From Adiantum capillus-veneris (lineage: Eukaryota; Streptophyta; Polypodiopsida; Polypodiales; Pteridaceae): 64,000 bases of DNA. The stretch is from NCBI GenBank assembly GCA_014529385.2, contig CM043945.1:154646241-154710240 (forward strand), read 5' to 3'. A program made the translations under genes and the position numbers. Positions 44,087 to 57,366 of the stretch are shown in pieces. Below the pieces are notes generated by a model that saw only the letters and a list, made by a program, of their open reading frames with translations, did not search any database and was not told where the DNA came from. How positions within the stretch are numbered: the first letter of the stretch is position 1; each line of letters starts with the position of its first letter.

Positions 44087-47000
44087 GCGTTGTGTTTTTC
44101 CATTCTTCCATGGAAGCTGTTTTCCTAGTTAGGGTGGATCCAAGCATAAACGTTACTTATTCAAAATGTCCACCAAAGAACCTGCTTCAGAAGTTGAACT
44201 TGTCAATCAAATGAGGTGAGGAGGGATGGGAGATTTGATAAGTGCATGGGTGCACTTTGATCACACTCGCTAGATTGAAGGATGGGTAACTATGTCTTAC
44301 TTGGTTTATGATCTTGGGTAAGTGAGCTCATGAATAGATGCTAACTAGCATATTTTGATGTGAGTCACCTTTCTTGTACTTACATGCACTATGTATATAG
44401 CATAAGAGCATTGCAAGTAATTGCAACATGTGAATGTGAAGAGGAAGATAAAGAGTCACAAATCTTGTATTGGAAACATTGAAATACAATGATGGAGAGA
44501 TGTGGCCATGAACCACCGAACTTTGTCGGATTCATGTCTGGACAAAGTTGTAAATAGCTGGTTGGCAATACAGGATGTAAACAATGGATAAAGGCATGAT
44601 GTGAGTAAGGGAGGGAGGGAGCGCTCATTCCTTTTCCAGTGGAAAAGAGTCTACACAAACATACTAAAAATCATGTCACTACAAAGATACAAATGCATCA
44701 CATTGAAATGTGTTAAGCATGGCACTTGGCAACAAAAATTAAAGAGGCCTCCTTGCTAGCTTTTGCAATACAATATTGGTGGGTGAAAAATGTGATTGTG
44801 AAGGCTTTAGAGCGATGGTTTAATTGGTGGGAGCGATGAATTGCCCATTAGGGAGTAGCTAAACCAATGTTATAGCAATTTGTTCTTTGATTTGTATAGC
44901 ATACATGGAAATAGGGATTCACGTATATATATATTGATTGTATTTTATTTATAGGCCAACAAGAGTCCTTGTGACAATGCTCAAATTCCAAGCATAGCCT
45001 TGTCAAAGAGCATCCATGCAAGTTGGCTAGCAGGTGAAGGTCGAGCACAAAAAATATCACTTTTTATGATGAATGTGTTAGCGATGTTTTGAATGCACAT
45101 AGTCAATGCGCAAAAAGGTTGGGATACACCATATGCAGATATAGAGACAATGAATCCAATTCCAAACAAAGAGAATCTATAAATCCTACTTATATTACAA
45201 GTACATTGAAAGGCTTGGTTGCCAGCAGTCCCTTGTATGAGGAGCCTGTGATGGAAGGTGACAAAGGGACTTTGCAAAGGAAGAAGAAAGGAGGTGCAGC
45301 TAATACAAGTCCACATAAACCTTGATACATAATGGAGGCAAGGCAACACATACCAAGGGGACACCACGGAGTATACAATTTGATATAGAGAATAATGAAG
45401 AGATATATGTCACTAAAAATAAACCAGAAGAAAGCATACTAGCAGAGCAAGGAGCTTTTTAAACAAGCTATACCCAAGAGGTGAAATTGGTAGGCAAAGA
45501 GTGGGCCTTACAAAGTATGCCAACCAATTGCATGAAAAAATGTTTTGGTATGCAAGGAAAAAACATTGTAGCAAAAACCTATAGAGCTATCAAGTTGGGT
45601 TGGTTGCACCATGTTTTTTGTATGAGTGAACCTTTAAAGACAAGACCATTGCACAATGGAAATGGTTTTGCAACAATCATGATGCAATACATACACAAGG
45701 CATATAGAGAAAAGTTAACTTCTCACCCTTTGCTCCTTTGTTGTGGTCAGTGGTTGGATATTGGGACAAATTTATATAAGGAGAGAGAGTAACAACCTAG
45801 TGCAAAGTGGTTTTTAGTTTGTAAACTTTGCAACACCGCTACAAAACATCAACAATATGTTTGTTGCTTCTACGGAAGGAGGCTCAAGTAGCAAAAGGCA
45901 CAAGTGGAGGCATGGTATTTCCAAAGAAGCACAAAAGAGATTGGAGTCGGGTGCATGCATGGTTGCAACATTCTTGGAAGAGAAAGTTGAAAGTGAATGA
46001 CACATGGTGTTTTGAATCTTGATAGTAGAGAGTTTTCATGATGTACACATAAAGGGAAATTTTACTTGCACCCATCACAATTTTCAAAAGATGGAATATA
46101 TACATAAAGCCTTTATAGCATGCAAGTAAAAGTATTGTTTGTTTCTGCACATACTTGGGCTTCAATCAAAAGATCACTTAGTCATTCATCAGCCTGCATT
46201 AACTCCCATTGACCTTGCATTTGTACTGGAGTAAAAATGCAACATATAGTGTATAGTGTAGTGAACCTAAACCCTAAATCAAGTGGTCTTCAACTATGCA
46301 TCGAAGGAGTCATTTCTTAGGTATGAGTTATGGAATTACTTCTCTTCACCCTTTGAAGTCTTTTTGAATCCCCTCTCACTATAGATGTATGCTTTGCGGT
46401 TCAGATATTGCCAGATGTTCAAGCTCAAAGTTAGGACTTTTGGGAAACTTATGCATCTTTCTTTTGAGTAATGTCTATTTTTTTCGTTAACTTTTTTTGT
46501 CATTAGAAAAGGGTTCAAATTTAAAGTCAAAAAGCTCACAAAATTTGTTTTGATTGCAAAAGCTTGAAACCAAAAGCTCGCAAAAAAAAACACACTAATC
46601 TAATTTGAATTTCAAAACTTGCATTGTGTTCCTCTTCTGTGTAAGCATTCCAAATTCTGTCATGGTTTGTGACCTCGCCTTTGAGAGCCTTATCTTCAAT
46701 TTTGAGTGCTTAAATGATTGTTTTATAAAACTTTGAACATGGGAGAGTGTTTTTAGACCTTAGGATGACCTATTTGAATAGTTCTCTTATAATTTTTATG
46801 AATTAGAAAACAATGTATTGTTACTTTTATTCCTTGTCAAAATGCTGCCACACTTTGTAGACTTGTCCCCTTAAGTCTAATATAGCTTCCCTTAAAGTTT
46901 CATGTCTATCTAAATCCGTTTGGTCATTGAAATGATGTGATGACCAAGAGTGGTGAGGTAGGACATAGACATATTTTCTAATTTGTGAGTTGGTGATTTG
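44087..47000. other. Long stretch without a recognised gene
   Basis: Several moderate frames (for example 45481-45792, KLVGKEWALQSMPTNCMKKC) show no family I know. The sequence lies directly upstream of the CACTA transposase and might be the 5' half of that element, but I could not identify a terminus or a TNP1/TNP2 N-terminal motif. Confidence 0.35.
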
Positions 47001-48365
47001 CTTAGAGAGTTTGACACTTTTGCTTGTTAGGCTCACTTCTTAAGGTTGATACCCTCCATGTCACAATTCAATTCCCTAATATTGACAAAAGTATGTTAGT
47101 GCTAGAAAACTATGTTATGGATGTCCGCCTTGGTAAACCACTAACAACATTTTTTATTTATCCTTTATGTTTAAAAAAAGATCTATGGTGGAGCTTTCAT
47201 GGCATGCCAACCACCACTCCAATGATGGAATGATGTGTCTCCTTGCCCATTCACCTACATGGAGGCACATCAAGACTTTGTGGCTAGAGTTTCAGCTAGA
47301 GCCTTTGCACTTGAGGCTTAGGTTGGTAAGTGATGGCAACAAACACTTCGGCACCAAGTCTAAATCATTGAGGACTTGTCCAATGGTGATAATCAACTAC
47401 AAAACTCCACCATGGGAGGCAACAAATAAGGGAAATATACTTACTTTGTTTTTTGTGCCAGGGAAGTACAAGTGGAAAATATTGATGTCTACCTCAAGCC
47501 CCTCATCAACAAGTTGAAGGAGTTATGGAAGGGCATCTCCTTTGTTGATGCTTTGTTGATATTTCACTTTCAAAAGGGAGGAGAGAGGCCAATGTGAGGG
47601 GTATCCTTATGTGGATTATGCATGACTATCTTGGCCTTGGAGAGATTTGTATGTCGTGTTCATTCTTCTCTCTCTTTGTCATTTGCACTTTCAAGATTTT
47701 CTCTAACAATATAACTGCATGGATGTCTACATTGGGCCACAATGCATGTCCTACTTTGTGGGCCATCATTAGTGACAAAGCGGTGAGACATCTTGCATAA
47801 GGTAATATACCCAAACAACCAGCATTTCCTATCCCAAAGTCATAGAAAATGCAAGTGTCTAAAAAATGAAAAGACACCTCTAAAGTGCATAATGGAATAT
47901 TGGGCATGCATTTGGGAAGAGCACTATAGTAGTGATCCATCTTCATCTACTGCACAAAAAGTTATATCAAGATACTCCATATTTTTAAGGCTTCCATATT
48001 GGAAGGACTTAAAAACACAACACCTCTTGGATTCCATGCACATATTCAAGAATGTTGCTCACACATTTTGGAACCACATTATGGGCAAAAGAGACTCACT
48101 GGGGATGAGAAAGGATTTGAGGGCCTTGAAAAGTCTCCCCACTCCACATCGAGACTCTAATTGAGAGATTCTGTTTCGTAAATTCCCATGGAGTTTAACC
48201 AATCATGATCTTGAATGAGTGAAGGGTTCCACAGTCTCCATTCACACACCAACATGATACATCAGATCACTAACGAGAGCTTTCACAAAGGCAAAGAAAG
48301 GTGGAAGCATTCAAATGTATGGGTTGAAGTCTCACGATTGGCACAAGATGTTATAGGTAATTCTT
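47001..48365 (+). pseudogene. CACTA (En/Spm) TNP2 transposase remnant
   Basis: Plus-strand phrases follow the TNP2 (Transposase_21) order: LSWHANHHSNDGMMCLLAHS, RLVSDGNKHFGTKS, NYKTPPWEATNKGNILTLFF with VPGKYKWK. A frame change precedes a segment matching the 'linker' with GILMWIMHDYLGLGEICM. Frame 47793-48164 contains LPYWKDLKTQHLLDSMHI, FKNVAHTFWNHIMGKRDSLG and MRKDLRAL, the most conserved TNP2 block. The end GLKSHDWHKML appears near 48325-48360, another hallmark. At least three frameshifts and stops show a dead copy. TNP2 would cut and join CACTA termini; the MITE at 869-1133 is the type of element it mobilises. Termini of this copy were not found. Confidence 0.88.
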
Positions 48366-48640
48366 GATTTTTTTTGTTTTTCCTATTTCAATTTAAATGT
48401 TGAAAATTGTGTATGAATAAAACAATATCTTGCCTCAATCTTTTCACATTGTAGCTTATTTTGCATGTGTGTATGTGTACACATGGGCAAAAATAGACTC
48501 AAAATGCCACATCAACGATGGTTCTATTGACAAGGAGGGCTGAAAGCATTTCACCTCTACAGCATAGCCTTCTTGGAGCTTGGAATGAATTAAATTAACT
48601 AAATATGCCAAGCGTGCATAACACTTCTATATAAAAAGGA
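48366..48640. other. Spacer, no recognised gene
   Basis: AT-rich sequence between the transposase remnant and the Penelope-like element. It may belong to either. Confidence 0.4.
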
Positions 48641-48644
48641 GAAG

Positions 48645-48659
48645 AGGGGGGGGGGGGGA
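48645..48659. repeat. Poly-G tract
   Basis: About 14 G in a row, followed by further G-rich sequence. Confidence 0.85.
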
Positions 48660-48686
48660 AAGGAAGGGGGGAGGTGGTTTGTAGAT

Positions 48687-48722
48687 GACCAAACACGTTT
48701 CGCTCTTTCAAGAGCTCATCAG
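48687..48722 (-). ncRNA. Hammerhead-ribozyme-like core downstream of the Penelope-like RT
   Basis: On the minus strand CTGATGA is followed by a perfect stem II (GCTCTT and AAGAGC arms), then GAAAC, a short stem III/loop (GTGTTTG) and GGTC. These are the invariant hammerhead core elements in the right order and spacing for a type I ribozyme with the tiny stem III seen in Penelope-like elements. Stem I is not evident: the bases beside CTGATGA (ACCA) do not pair with those after GGTC (ATCT). Self-cleavage is therefore uncertain, or lost by mutation. In such elements the ribozyme lies in the terminal repeat and processes the RNA. Confidence 0.6.
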
Positions 48723-49366
48723 TGGTGTTTCTAGGGAGATTGGAGAATGGTAAAGAAGCTTTGGAAGGGAGTAGGAGGTTATTTAAGAAAGGTGAGTTTT
48801 AGGAGATGTTGTTTGTAACTTAACAGGATAGGGTATAGCTCTATGTGTAGCCATTTAGATACGTTCTCCAAAAAATGTCCATTATAAGCACAAATGGGTC
48901 TTGCAACAAGGTATGTTTTTGTAACTTAGGGAGGAAGTAGATCTGGCAGGGTTTAAAAGGTTTCAAGAGGGGTGCAAGGATGAAAGCACGTTGTTCCATG
49001 GGGAGGAGGGTGTGTCTATGGATGATGGTAGAGAGGAGAGAGACTAGGTAGTTGTGAGAAGGTGGGGTGGTTGGTTGATAGGTGATGGGGTCATTGAGTT
49101 GTCTTAGTGCCTCATTCTCATACCATTCCTTTAAGAGAATACTAAGACCAAGGTTTTTGTAGGCGGGTTGAATGACAATGGAGTTGTCTTGTGTGAGAGA
49201 TTTGAGGGCTAGATGTACAAATTTAGGAGGTTTGGAGCAAGAAGTGTTGTAAAATTCCAATTTTTGTTTAAGGTGATGTTTGTTTAGTTTTTTGATAGTT
49301 ACTAGAGAGGGATTCTCTTTGGGTGGTTTCCAAGCGAGGCTAGGTAATTTATATGGATATCGAGAG
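48723..49366 (-). pseudogene. Penelope-like element reverse transcriptase, truncated
   Basis: The open frame 49440-48841 is coding from about 49366 on: SRYPYKLPSLAWKPP, a helical linker, then SIVIQPAYKNLGLSILLKEW and YENEALRQLNDPITYQPTTP. These equal the RT1 region (PADK...) and the 'RQL' helix of Penelope-like elements; the Asp of PADK is Tyr here. PCQIYFLPKLQKHTL is the diagnostic 'LPKIHK' motif. After a shift SRPICAYNGHFLENVSKWLH continues the RT2 block. Motifs A to E, including the catalytic Asp pair, and any GIY-YIG nuclease are missing; the hammerhead-like core follows about 110 bases later. Penelope-like elements are rare in seed plants. Nearest alternative: another reverse transcriptase with the LPKIHK motif. 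Confidence 0.7.
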
Positions 49367-49371
49367 GGGGT
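49367..49371 (+). repeat. Target-site duplication GGGGT, left
   Basis: Identical to 50941-50945. Confidence 0.92.
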
Positions 49372-49652
49372 TGTTGGGTATGCAAACCCTGTTGTGGGAA
49401 TGTCCAATGTCCGTGTGGGTACAAGCCCTTTAGCATGCACGTCAGCTTTAGTTGCAAGTCAAGTTATTCATGGCAAGTTTTGTTATTTATATTGTAAGGT
49501 GTTTACACAAAATCAATACAAGCAAAGCATAGCGTGTCTTTTTTGTTTCCTTGCTATGTATCGAATTCTCTCTCTTTCTCTAATTTCTTTTGCACCATAG
49601 CTCCTAGCCATGGCACCTCAAAGGCTTCACCCCCCATAGCCACAGCCCATCA
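49372..49652 (+). repeat. 5' LTR of the non-coding element
   Basis: TGTTGGGTATGCAA to CACAGCCCATCA. Differs from the 3' LTR by scattered substitutions and a CTAGCTCG-type indel near GTCCGTGT. Confidence 0.92.
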
Positions 49653-49654
49653 AC

Positions 49655-49666
49655 TAGTATCAGAGC
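49655..49666 (+). other. Primer-binding site
   Basis: TAGTATCAGAGC, Met-tRNA type with one mismatch. Confidence 0.8.
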
Positions 49667-50636
49667 TGCCCGGTCTCGGCTTGGGTCAACACGGCGCGGG
49701 TACAGTCTCTTAGAGAGAAGAGAGAAGGTTGAACAACCTGCTTCAATCCGGTCATAACCAGTATCAAAAGCTTCACCCTGTCCTGAGCATCAACACTCAA
49801 CACACACTACTCTCATGCCAATTTGGCCTTCCTAGCCCGCTGTGAAGCAAACAAGAAATCGGCGCTATCGTCGACTTCTGCTACAGAGAACACAGCATTT
49901 TTTTTTGTGTGTTCACACTTTAAAAGAGGCCACCATTTAAGTTTTCAAGTAGAGAGTCACACCCTCCGATTCCGTGCTCGGTGCTTCTAAGCATAAGTAG
50001 ATAAGCAAGGTGCCAATTGTGGTAGGCAAGTTGCCTGCACATCAAAATGAAGCTTTTGAAGATCTTGTTGACAACCAAGAACTTTAACAAAGATTTTCAA
50101 AAACGGCCAATCCTTCAAGGATTTGGTTGGGCGTAGCAGATAAAGAGCTATATTGGTCCTGTGCACATTTATCTTGGTACGTATGCAAAGATTTATCATG
50201 TTCAAGGATTATGACATGTTTGAACACATCGACAATTGCAAGAACGAAGAAGAATCTGCTTTGAGCCTACAGTACAAGTTTTTCACCAACTATTTTTTCC
50301 AGTTTAGTGTCATAGTTTTGTCAGCTTTTGTCTATTGTCAAAACCATCATAAACTTTCAGTCAAAGCCTCCTTCTACATTATTTGTTATCAGTTATTATC
50401 ATGCTTGTCAGTTGTCATCATGTCAAAATTGTACGGGTTATAGACACTGCCACATAACAAGTGCTAAGACCACCCTTTCTTGTTTGGTTGGGTTCTGGTA
50501 TGTCTCACACTGATGGTTGTTTGAGGGAAGTACACACACATACCTATGCTATAGTCAAGGGGGGGACTTCTACTCATGGTTTCAGGCGATTGGACTCTGC
50601 CATGGTCTGTATCAAGTCCATAGTCAGTGGTTTGGG

Positions 50637-50650
50637 CTTGAGGGAGGGGT
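50637..50650 (+). other. Polypurine tract
   Basis: TTGAGGGAGGGGT directly before the 3' LTR. Confidence 0.8.
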
Positions 50651-50940
50651 TGTTGGGTATGCAAGTCCAGTTGTGGGAATGTCCAATGTCCGTGTCTAGC
50701 TCGTGGGTACAAGCCCTATAGCATGAAGGTCAACTTTAGTTGCAAGTCAAGTTATGCATGGCAAGTTTTTTTATTTATATTGTAAGGTGTTTACACAAAG
50801 TCAATACAAGCAAAGCATAGTATGTCTTTTTTGTTTCTTTGTTGTGTATCAAATTCTCTCTCTCGCTCTCGTTTCTGCTGCACCACAGCTCCTAGCTATG
50901 GCACCTCAAAGGCTTCAGCCCCCATAGCCACAATCCATCA
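50651..50940 (+). repeat. 3' LTR of the non-coding element
   Basis: TGTTGGGTATGCAAGTCC to CACAATCCATCA; ends at the GGGGT duplication. Confidence 0.92.
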
Positions 50941-50945
50941 GGGGT
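50941..50945 (+). repeat. Target-site duplication GGGGT, right
   Basis: Matches 49367-49371; the Penelope-like reading resumes beyond it. Confidence 0.92.
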
Positions 50946-51400
50946 TTCTTGGGTTCTGAAGAAATCTTTAAGTTGTTATTTTCTACCTAAGGTTTCATGT
51001 GCTTCTAGGAGGGTTTTGGGTGTAGGATTGGGAGGAGGTGGGATATACTTGAGACCCAAGTTTAAGCATTTCTTTTTATTAAACGTGAGGGGGCATGAGG
51101 TGAGGTTGTGTACAAAGTTGAAAGAGATGGTATTATCAAAGGAATATGCCAGTTGCTTACCAAAAAATCTGAGTTTGTACTCATGTGGGTCGGTAAGTGG
51201 GAGCCAAAATTTTCTCGTTTTCCTTGGATTTTTGCATGTAGAGGCCGTGGCTCATCAGGTTAGGCAAAGTCGTAGTCGAGGGAGTTGAAGGAGAGGTATT
51301 AAGCATCCATAGTGTTGGGAGGAGGGGGGGCTTATTAAAGAGTAGATGCACCCATGAAGTTTGGTGTGTTAGCCCTAGTTCCTCCTCCCTTGACATAACT
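50946..51400 (-). pseudogene. Penelope-like element, N-terminal ORF part
   Basis: Minus-strand reading near 51085-50946 gives NKKKCLNLGLKYIPPPPNPT then PKTLLEAHETLGRK and, after a stop, QLKDFFRTQET. The 'NLGLKYIP' box followed by proline-rich sequence is the usual start of the conserved Penelope-like ORF, just upstream of the segment resumed at 49366. More coding-like but frameshifted sequence extends to 51396 (MSREEELGLTHQTSW). The 5' terminal repeat was not identified. A second CTGATGA near 51255 lacks the rest of a hammerhead core. Confidence 0.62.
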
Positions 51401-52993
51401 CACTAGGTAAAATTAATGATATTCTTTCATTGCATCATTCTCATTCACAATTTCCCAAAACATATAAATCATCCCAACCATATTTTTCTCTCATCGGTTT
51501 TAAACTAACATTACAAAAATTGTAGCTCACTCAAATATTTATCTCCAAATAGGTAGGCATTTTAATATCTCTTTACTTAAGTACAAATCTATTCATAAAC
51601 ACTTAGAAAACAAAATCTAGCTCTTTGCTTTGAAACTAACACCACAAACATTGACAAACTAACATCTCAACACTTCCTCTCAAACCTTACATCTCAAAAT
51701 CTTGTAGTATTTCTAACTCTCAAACATCTCATACCTCTCAGACAATATCTCCACCATATCTCTCAAACATCTCACTTCTCTAGCTTCTCCACTCAACTTC
51801 TTAATCATCTCTGAGGTCCTTAACATATCTAACTCTCAAGCATCTCTCTGCTTGCTAACACTCCACAAAAATTTCTTACTTATCTAAACATCTTTCCACT
51901 TTGCTAACATCTTTTCACTTCACACCCTTTAGCTTCTATAATTTCAAACTCTACTCTTATGCACGTCTTTATCGATATCTCCTAAACACCAAATTTTCCT
52001 TCAATACAAAAATGCATTGCAATTTTGAAACACAAAACACACTAGACATGACATCTACTAAGTCTAAATTCCTTTATGTCAATTTTAATTTACCCAAAAT
52101 TATGAATTGATTTTTCTCGTTCGACAATTCTGCTAAAATTCTAATAGTCAAACACTAAAGTTTTGCAAAATATGTTTGAATTTGAATTTCACTGGAAGTC
52201 ATCATTCTTCCTACAATTGAATGAAAATATCTCGCATATGAGAAAGGATACACAAGGAAACTTCTCCTCAACTATATCTTATCTCACGCCACTCCTCACT
52301 CATTCTTACTCTTTACTCACTCCTCACTCTCCCTCGAGCTCACAGTTCTTTTTTAACTTCTCTCCTCACTTGATAACTTAAGAACTTAAGCAAATTCCAT
52401 CAAAACATGGATTTTGTGTTCATCTCGCACATATATAAAATCATTAATCATCCAAATGGGAATAATAAAGACTCCTCAGTGTAGTCCACATATCTACTCA
52501 TAAAAGATAGTACACTAGAACTCACACTCACTATCCATTGCATGGAATGACACCTCCTAGTTAGATGTATCTCAATTAAGAATGAGCTAGCTACTTCATA
52601 TTACAAACAAGAAAATATTTTGTTTTATTTTTCATTTTTCTAAATCAAACATTCATTACTTAGTCTCCCCTATAATTCTCTCATCATTGAGCTAGAATGA
52701 TATGGTTTAGTAATTCCTTGTTTCCACAAAACCTTGCAATATGTCCTATTACACCATAATATTTATACCCAGTTTGCCAATGTTCATATATTTTGCTATC
52801 CTGGTTCTCTATCCAACCTTTTCTAGGCTCTATTTGAAACTTTGTTTACACATTTTTTCTCCTAGACATTCTATATTCCTCTACTCTCTTGGCTTTGTCC
52901 CCTTTTGCAGAAGTGCAATGTACTGCCTAATTATCTCATCCCTCAAAATGATCACATGCAATAGAAATTCATGTTTATGTCTCTTATGCTCGT
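51401..52993. other. AT-rich spacer, no recognised gene
   Basis: Pyrimidine-rich on the plus strand, with loosely repeated CTCAAACATCTCA motifs at 51660-51850. No coding motif or RNA gene seen. Confidence 0.45.
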
Positions 52994-55302
<2,309 letters not shown>

Positions 55303-55330
55303 TTGCCCACCCCCTCGTTGAACATTTATG
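55303..55330 (-). other. Probable polypurine tract of family E
   Basis: Minus strand CAACGAGGGGGTGGGCAA lies directly before the LTR start TGATGGTGC. Confidence 0.6.
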
Positions 55331-55639
55331 TTCAGCCACACATAGGCTTACTGCACTAAAAAACTGTACACCAAAAACACACTCTCTGTACACTGCAAAA
55401 CCACTTGGCATATATACAAGAAACTAGCATCTTCTACCCGCCGTCTTTGCTCATGCGGGTTGCCCAACCCCCTGCTTTATTTGTCACCAACTGCCAGGGT
55501 CAAATACCTTGCATTGGTCTCCTCCGTCCACCTGCAACAATCCTGCATAGTGCCACACCAATGCCCATTTCCAACTGCATATCCAAACTGCCATCAACAT
55601 GCTTCCACCACTCCAAGCATTTCTTGGCAAACTGCCCAC

Positions 55640-57230
55640 TCACAACAAAGCACTTCGAAGAACACCAAATAGAGCACCTTCGTGCTCACCCTCCTGTTCC
55701 ATCAACACTCGTGACATACCTAACCCACCCTCCCATCCATGTAAAGCTACATCCCGCACCTGCTCAACAGCACACTGCACAGCTACCTTTATCACCATTC
55801 CCTTTAACCACCACTCGCAGACCTCTTTACAAAGCTCGGACACTACCTTGGAATCCGCATCACATGTCATAGAGGGCACTGACTGCATAGAAAGCACCTC
55901 CTTCTTTGACTCTGCTCTATCCTTCTCACCTGCCATGAACTCAATTCCAGCATCGTCGAGCTCCTCCTCATCAATTGGACCTTCAAGTTCAATAAGCACC
56001 ACCTGCTTGTCGACTGCAATTACGTGCTCTTCTACCACTACATCCTCAAGCTCTGCTAAGGAAGAGAGAAACTCGTTCTCTGTCACATCCTCATCGTCCT
56101 CTTCCATAGGTACCACTGCTTTAACCCTTTTGGCAAAACTTTGCACCTGTTGCACCACTATGGCATACTCAACTGCAAGCTTCATCAACATGGCCATTAG
56201 CATGGCACTGCACACCAGTTTTAACTGCTCTTCACACATGTAGGCCTAGACTGCTCCACTTGGTCTTCACTAAGCACCTCGGTTTTCACTTCATGCTGCT
56301 CCTCGCACATTTTACTGCCTCTTCACTCACATGTAAGAGGTCGAACTCATCATACCTGGATTGGGATGACTCAATCTCCCAACTTGTATCTGCATCCATA
56401 GACCTATCATCACTCGATCCAGTCTCCTCTTCGGTTTCAAGCCCAGGAATCTCCTCTAGCTTCACCGCTTCAACCTCGTCTGCAAACCGCACTCCTTGCT
56501 CTTTACCGCACTTCAATGGAGCTTCAACAGCTACACTTGTACTTGGCAGCACATCCTTTGTCCCCTCTGGAACCACCTGCACTTCCTCCACAATCGGAAT
56601 TTCTCTAGCCGGCATCTTCGGCATAGGAACCATCCTATCTCTTAGTAGCCAAAGAAACCTTGGTTCTTCTCGCACCTGCACTTCTCTTTGCATCACCTGC
56701 GGCTCCGCTACCACCGCATTATACTCCCTTGGCTTCACCACACTTGGCAAACCCTGCCTAGCCTCGCGCTTCTTCAAAATCTTTTTGGTTCACCCTCTCG
56801 CTAGAGCTACCGCCTCCTCATACAACATTAGGCCATCTACCTCCACTTTATCTTGCACTTCCACATGCAGGAAATCCATGAATTTACACAATTTCAAAAC
56901 ATGGGCATTTTCAGCAGTTACCTTGATTAACTTCCCCCAAAGGGCTTTGAACTCCCACTCGAATGCTTGAAAATTTCCCACCAAGCTTTGCTTCAAACCA
57001 TCCAACTTCCGCTTTACTTCATCCAGCTGCGCATCCACAACAAATCTTCTCCGAAAATCCATCTCTAGGGCTTCACAATCTACCTTTTCTTCATCACCAA
57101 GGCTATCAAACCATAGCCTCGCTTTACCACGAACCAGGAGCGGGAACACGTGTACCGCACCATCTTCTCTCGATAAACCTCTTTTCAACACGAAAGTCTT
57201 GAAGCCAAGTTTTCACATCTTCAACCCCAG
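55640..57230 (-). pseudogene. Family E Gag: retrotransposon gag domain and long acidic tail
   Basis: Frame 57191-56790 holds a gag domain (PF03732 type): VFPLLVRGKARLWFDSLGDE, VDCEALEMDFRRRFVVDAQL, FEWEFKALWGKLIKVTAENA. A single TGA at 56790-56792 separates it from frame 56777-56286 in the same register, a Pro/Val/Glu-rich linker. A frameshift near 56260 then leads to frame 56239-55640, strongly acidic (EEDDEDVTENEFLSSLAELE) and ending with EGALFGVLRSALL. So one nonsense codon and one frameshift break a protein of roughly 500 residues. No zinc knuckle is visible, so RNA packaging must rely on other regions. The acidic C-terminal half is unlike ordinary gypsy Gag. Confidence 0.82.
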
Positions 57231-57366
57231 TGAAAATGGGAAATCCCGTTCAAGCCATCACTAGCAGCACCTGCTCTTCAAAGGTTGCACCTTTGGCATC
57301 ATCAAAATCACTGCTTCAACATCAAGTAGGAGCATCAGCATACTCCTCAGTGGGGGCACCAGAATA
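57231..57366 (-). other. Family E leader next to the 5' LTR
   Basis: Short leader between LTR and Gag. TGGTGCCCCCACTGAGG, eleven bases from the LTR edge on the minus strand, may be the primer site, but it is not the common Met-tRNA type. Confidence 0.45.

Larger units (their letters stand above)
49372..50940 (+). mobile_element. Non-coding 1.57-kb LTR retrotransposon inserted in the Penelope-like element
   Basis: LTRs 49372-49652 (281 bp) and 50651-50940 (290 bp) with TG...CA ends, a primer site CTAGTATCAGAGC (one base off the Met-tRNA type) just inside, and a polypurine tract TTGAGGGAGGGG before the right LTR. GGGGT is duplicated on both sides. The 998-bp internal part has no Gag or Pol motif; a 72-codon minus frame (50205-49987) is unrecognised. 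It is larger than typical TRIMs, and its LTRs have no hammerhead core, so it is not a retrozyme. It needs a helper for all enzymes. Confidence 0.93.

Noticed and set aside
45481-45792. Possible host gene exon
   Set aside because: A 103-codon frame without recognised domain, splice context or neighbours in frame; not enough to call a gene.
49372-50940. Retrozyme (hammerhead-bearing small LTR element)
   Set aside because: Size, primer site and polypurine tract fit, but neither strand of either LTR has a CTGATGA...GAAA core.
51250-51270. Second hammerhead ribozyme near the Penelope-like N-terminal part
   Set aside because: CTGATGA occurs on the minus strand, but no stem II followed directly by GAAA is present.
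55405-56970. Plus-strand ORFs of 155-236 codons
   Set aside because: Antisense of the family E Gag; Ser/Thr/Cys-rich translation without motifs, whereas the minus strand shows a gag domain.
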